DNA of 52,954 bases from Lachnospiraceae bacterium (GTDB lineage: Bacteria > Bacillota > Clostridia > Lachnospirales > Lachnospiraceae), in assembly GCA_017557525.1 (NCBI GenBank), contig JAFYYN010000169.1:1-52954 (forward strand), in the 5' to 3' direction. The notes beneath the pieces were generated by a model. It ran no database searches and had not been told where the DNA came from. It saw only the letters and a program-made list of their open reading frames with translations. The translations under genes and the position numbers were made by a program. This document shows, one piece after another, positions 52,605 through 52,954 of the stretch (its first letter is position 1; the number at the start of each line of letters is the position of its first letter).

Positions 52605-52954
52605 TCAACCGTGTGCACGCCCTATTATATCCGATAATTTTTCGATCTTAAGCTCCTCGCAAAGCTTAGGAAGCCTCTCTATGATCTTAGGGCATATATA
52701 AGGATCAACCAGGTTTGCTGCACCTATCTCAACCGCAGAAGCACCTGCCATCATCATTTCGATGACATCCTCTGCCGAAGAGATACCGCCCATCCCTATG
52801 ATCGGGATGTTAACTGCTTCATAAACCTGATATACCATTCTAACCGCTACAGGGAATATTGCAGGTCCGGAAAATCCACCCATCTTATTTGCGATGACCG
52901 GACGTCCCCTCTTAATATCAATCCTCATACCGAGCAGGGTATTTATAAGACTTA
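52605..52954 (-). CDS. pyrD: Dihydroorotate dehydrogenase catalytic subunit, N-terminus cut by window edge
   Basis: PyrD oxidises dihydroorotate to orotate. Only the last 115 codons are inside the window: SLINTLLGMRIDIKRGRPVI, FSGPAIFPVAVRMVYQVYEA, IPIIGMGGISSAEDVIEMMM and GASAVEIGAANLVDPYICPK, the FMN phosphate-binding end of the barrel. This pattern fits the class 1B enzyme that partners PyrK. The frame continues past base 52954, so the first internal ATG (52928) is not the start. Confidence 0.95.
   Translation of the reverse strand, partial: SLINTLLGMRIDIKRGRPVIANKMGGFSGPAIFPVAVRMVYQVYEAVNIPIIGMGGISSAEDVIEMMMAGASAVEIGAANLVDPYICPKIIERLPKLCEELKIEKLSDIIGRAHG

Overview
This is a chromosomal window from a Gram-positive, low-to-moderate GC anaerobe, most likely a member of the Lachnospiraceae (Clostridia) from a gut or rumen setting. 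The evidence is: the gapA/pgk pair; RecU; a RelQ-type (p)ppGpp synthetase; two LytR-CpsA-Psr proteins; pyrB with a separate pyrI; a two-gene SufC/SufB system; the secG-rnr-smpB-ssrA cluster; a GH115 glucuronidase; and a large 2-hydroxyacyl-CoA dehydratase activase fusion. Every gene but one lies on the minus strand, so transcription runs from high to low coordinates. The exception is the 1427-residue activase fusion at 29.5-33.8 kb, which has its own promoter and terminator.

Layout, low to high coordinates. 0-2.4 kb: pgk (cut by the window edge) and gapA, separated by a terminator and a short palindromic repeat. 2.4-3.8 kb: rpoZ and yicC under one strong promoter. 3.8-6.1 kb: two CobW-type GTPases, one with a long His/Asp tract and one fused to a YcgQ-like domain. 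6.1-7.8 kb: an amidase and an MgtC-family protein. 7.8-13.2 kb: a probable operon of RNA modification and DNA repair genes (rRNA m5C methyltransferase, RsuA- and RluA-type pseudouridine synthases, HAD phosphatase, membrane protein, recU). 13.2-19 kb: relQ, two LCP genes, and the ACT/PFL pair of unknown function. 19-29.2 kb: WalJ-like hydrolase, a large FtsA-like protein, coaE, polA, a zinc-finger membrane protein and GH115. 29.3-33.8 kb: the activase fusion. 33.9-36.5 kb: a secreted protein and hisF/hisH. 36.6-39.9 kb: a zinc-ribbon coiled-coil membrane protein, cheV and a lipoprotein. 40-43.6 kb: a two-component system with a coiled-coil membrane protein and a degenerate cyclophilin lipoprotein. 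43.6-47.3 kb: tmRNA, smpB, rnr, secG (trans-translation and RNA decay). 47.4-48.8 kb: a response-regulator-like protein without its phospho-acceptor Asp, tRNA-Leu(CAA), and a hairpin array. 48.8-53 kb: sufB/sufC and pyrI-pyrB-pyrF-pyrD (last gene cut).

The most unusual non-coding signal is a roughly 255-base array of short palindromes between sufB and tRNA-Leu. It has three degenerate units of about 100 bases whose stems differ by compensating changes. A near-consensus promoter sits exactly at its upstream edge, so the array looks like the transcribed 5' leader of the tRNA. A related module, with the same hairpin types but inverted, follows the tmRNA gene. The other points worth a second look are protein-level oddities: the activase fusion with an internal pseudo-dimer of cysteine pairs, the receiver protein lacking the phosphorylated Asp, the cyclophilin lipoprotein lacking catalytic residues, the GH115/zinc-finger/polA junction, and the His/Asp tract GTPase.

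No CRISPR array, complete insertion sequence, prophage or plasmid feature was seen. Apart from the hairpin array (299 bases between genes) and the divergent promoter region at 29.2-29.5 kb (294 bases), there is little non-coding space.
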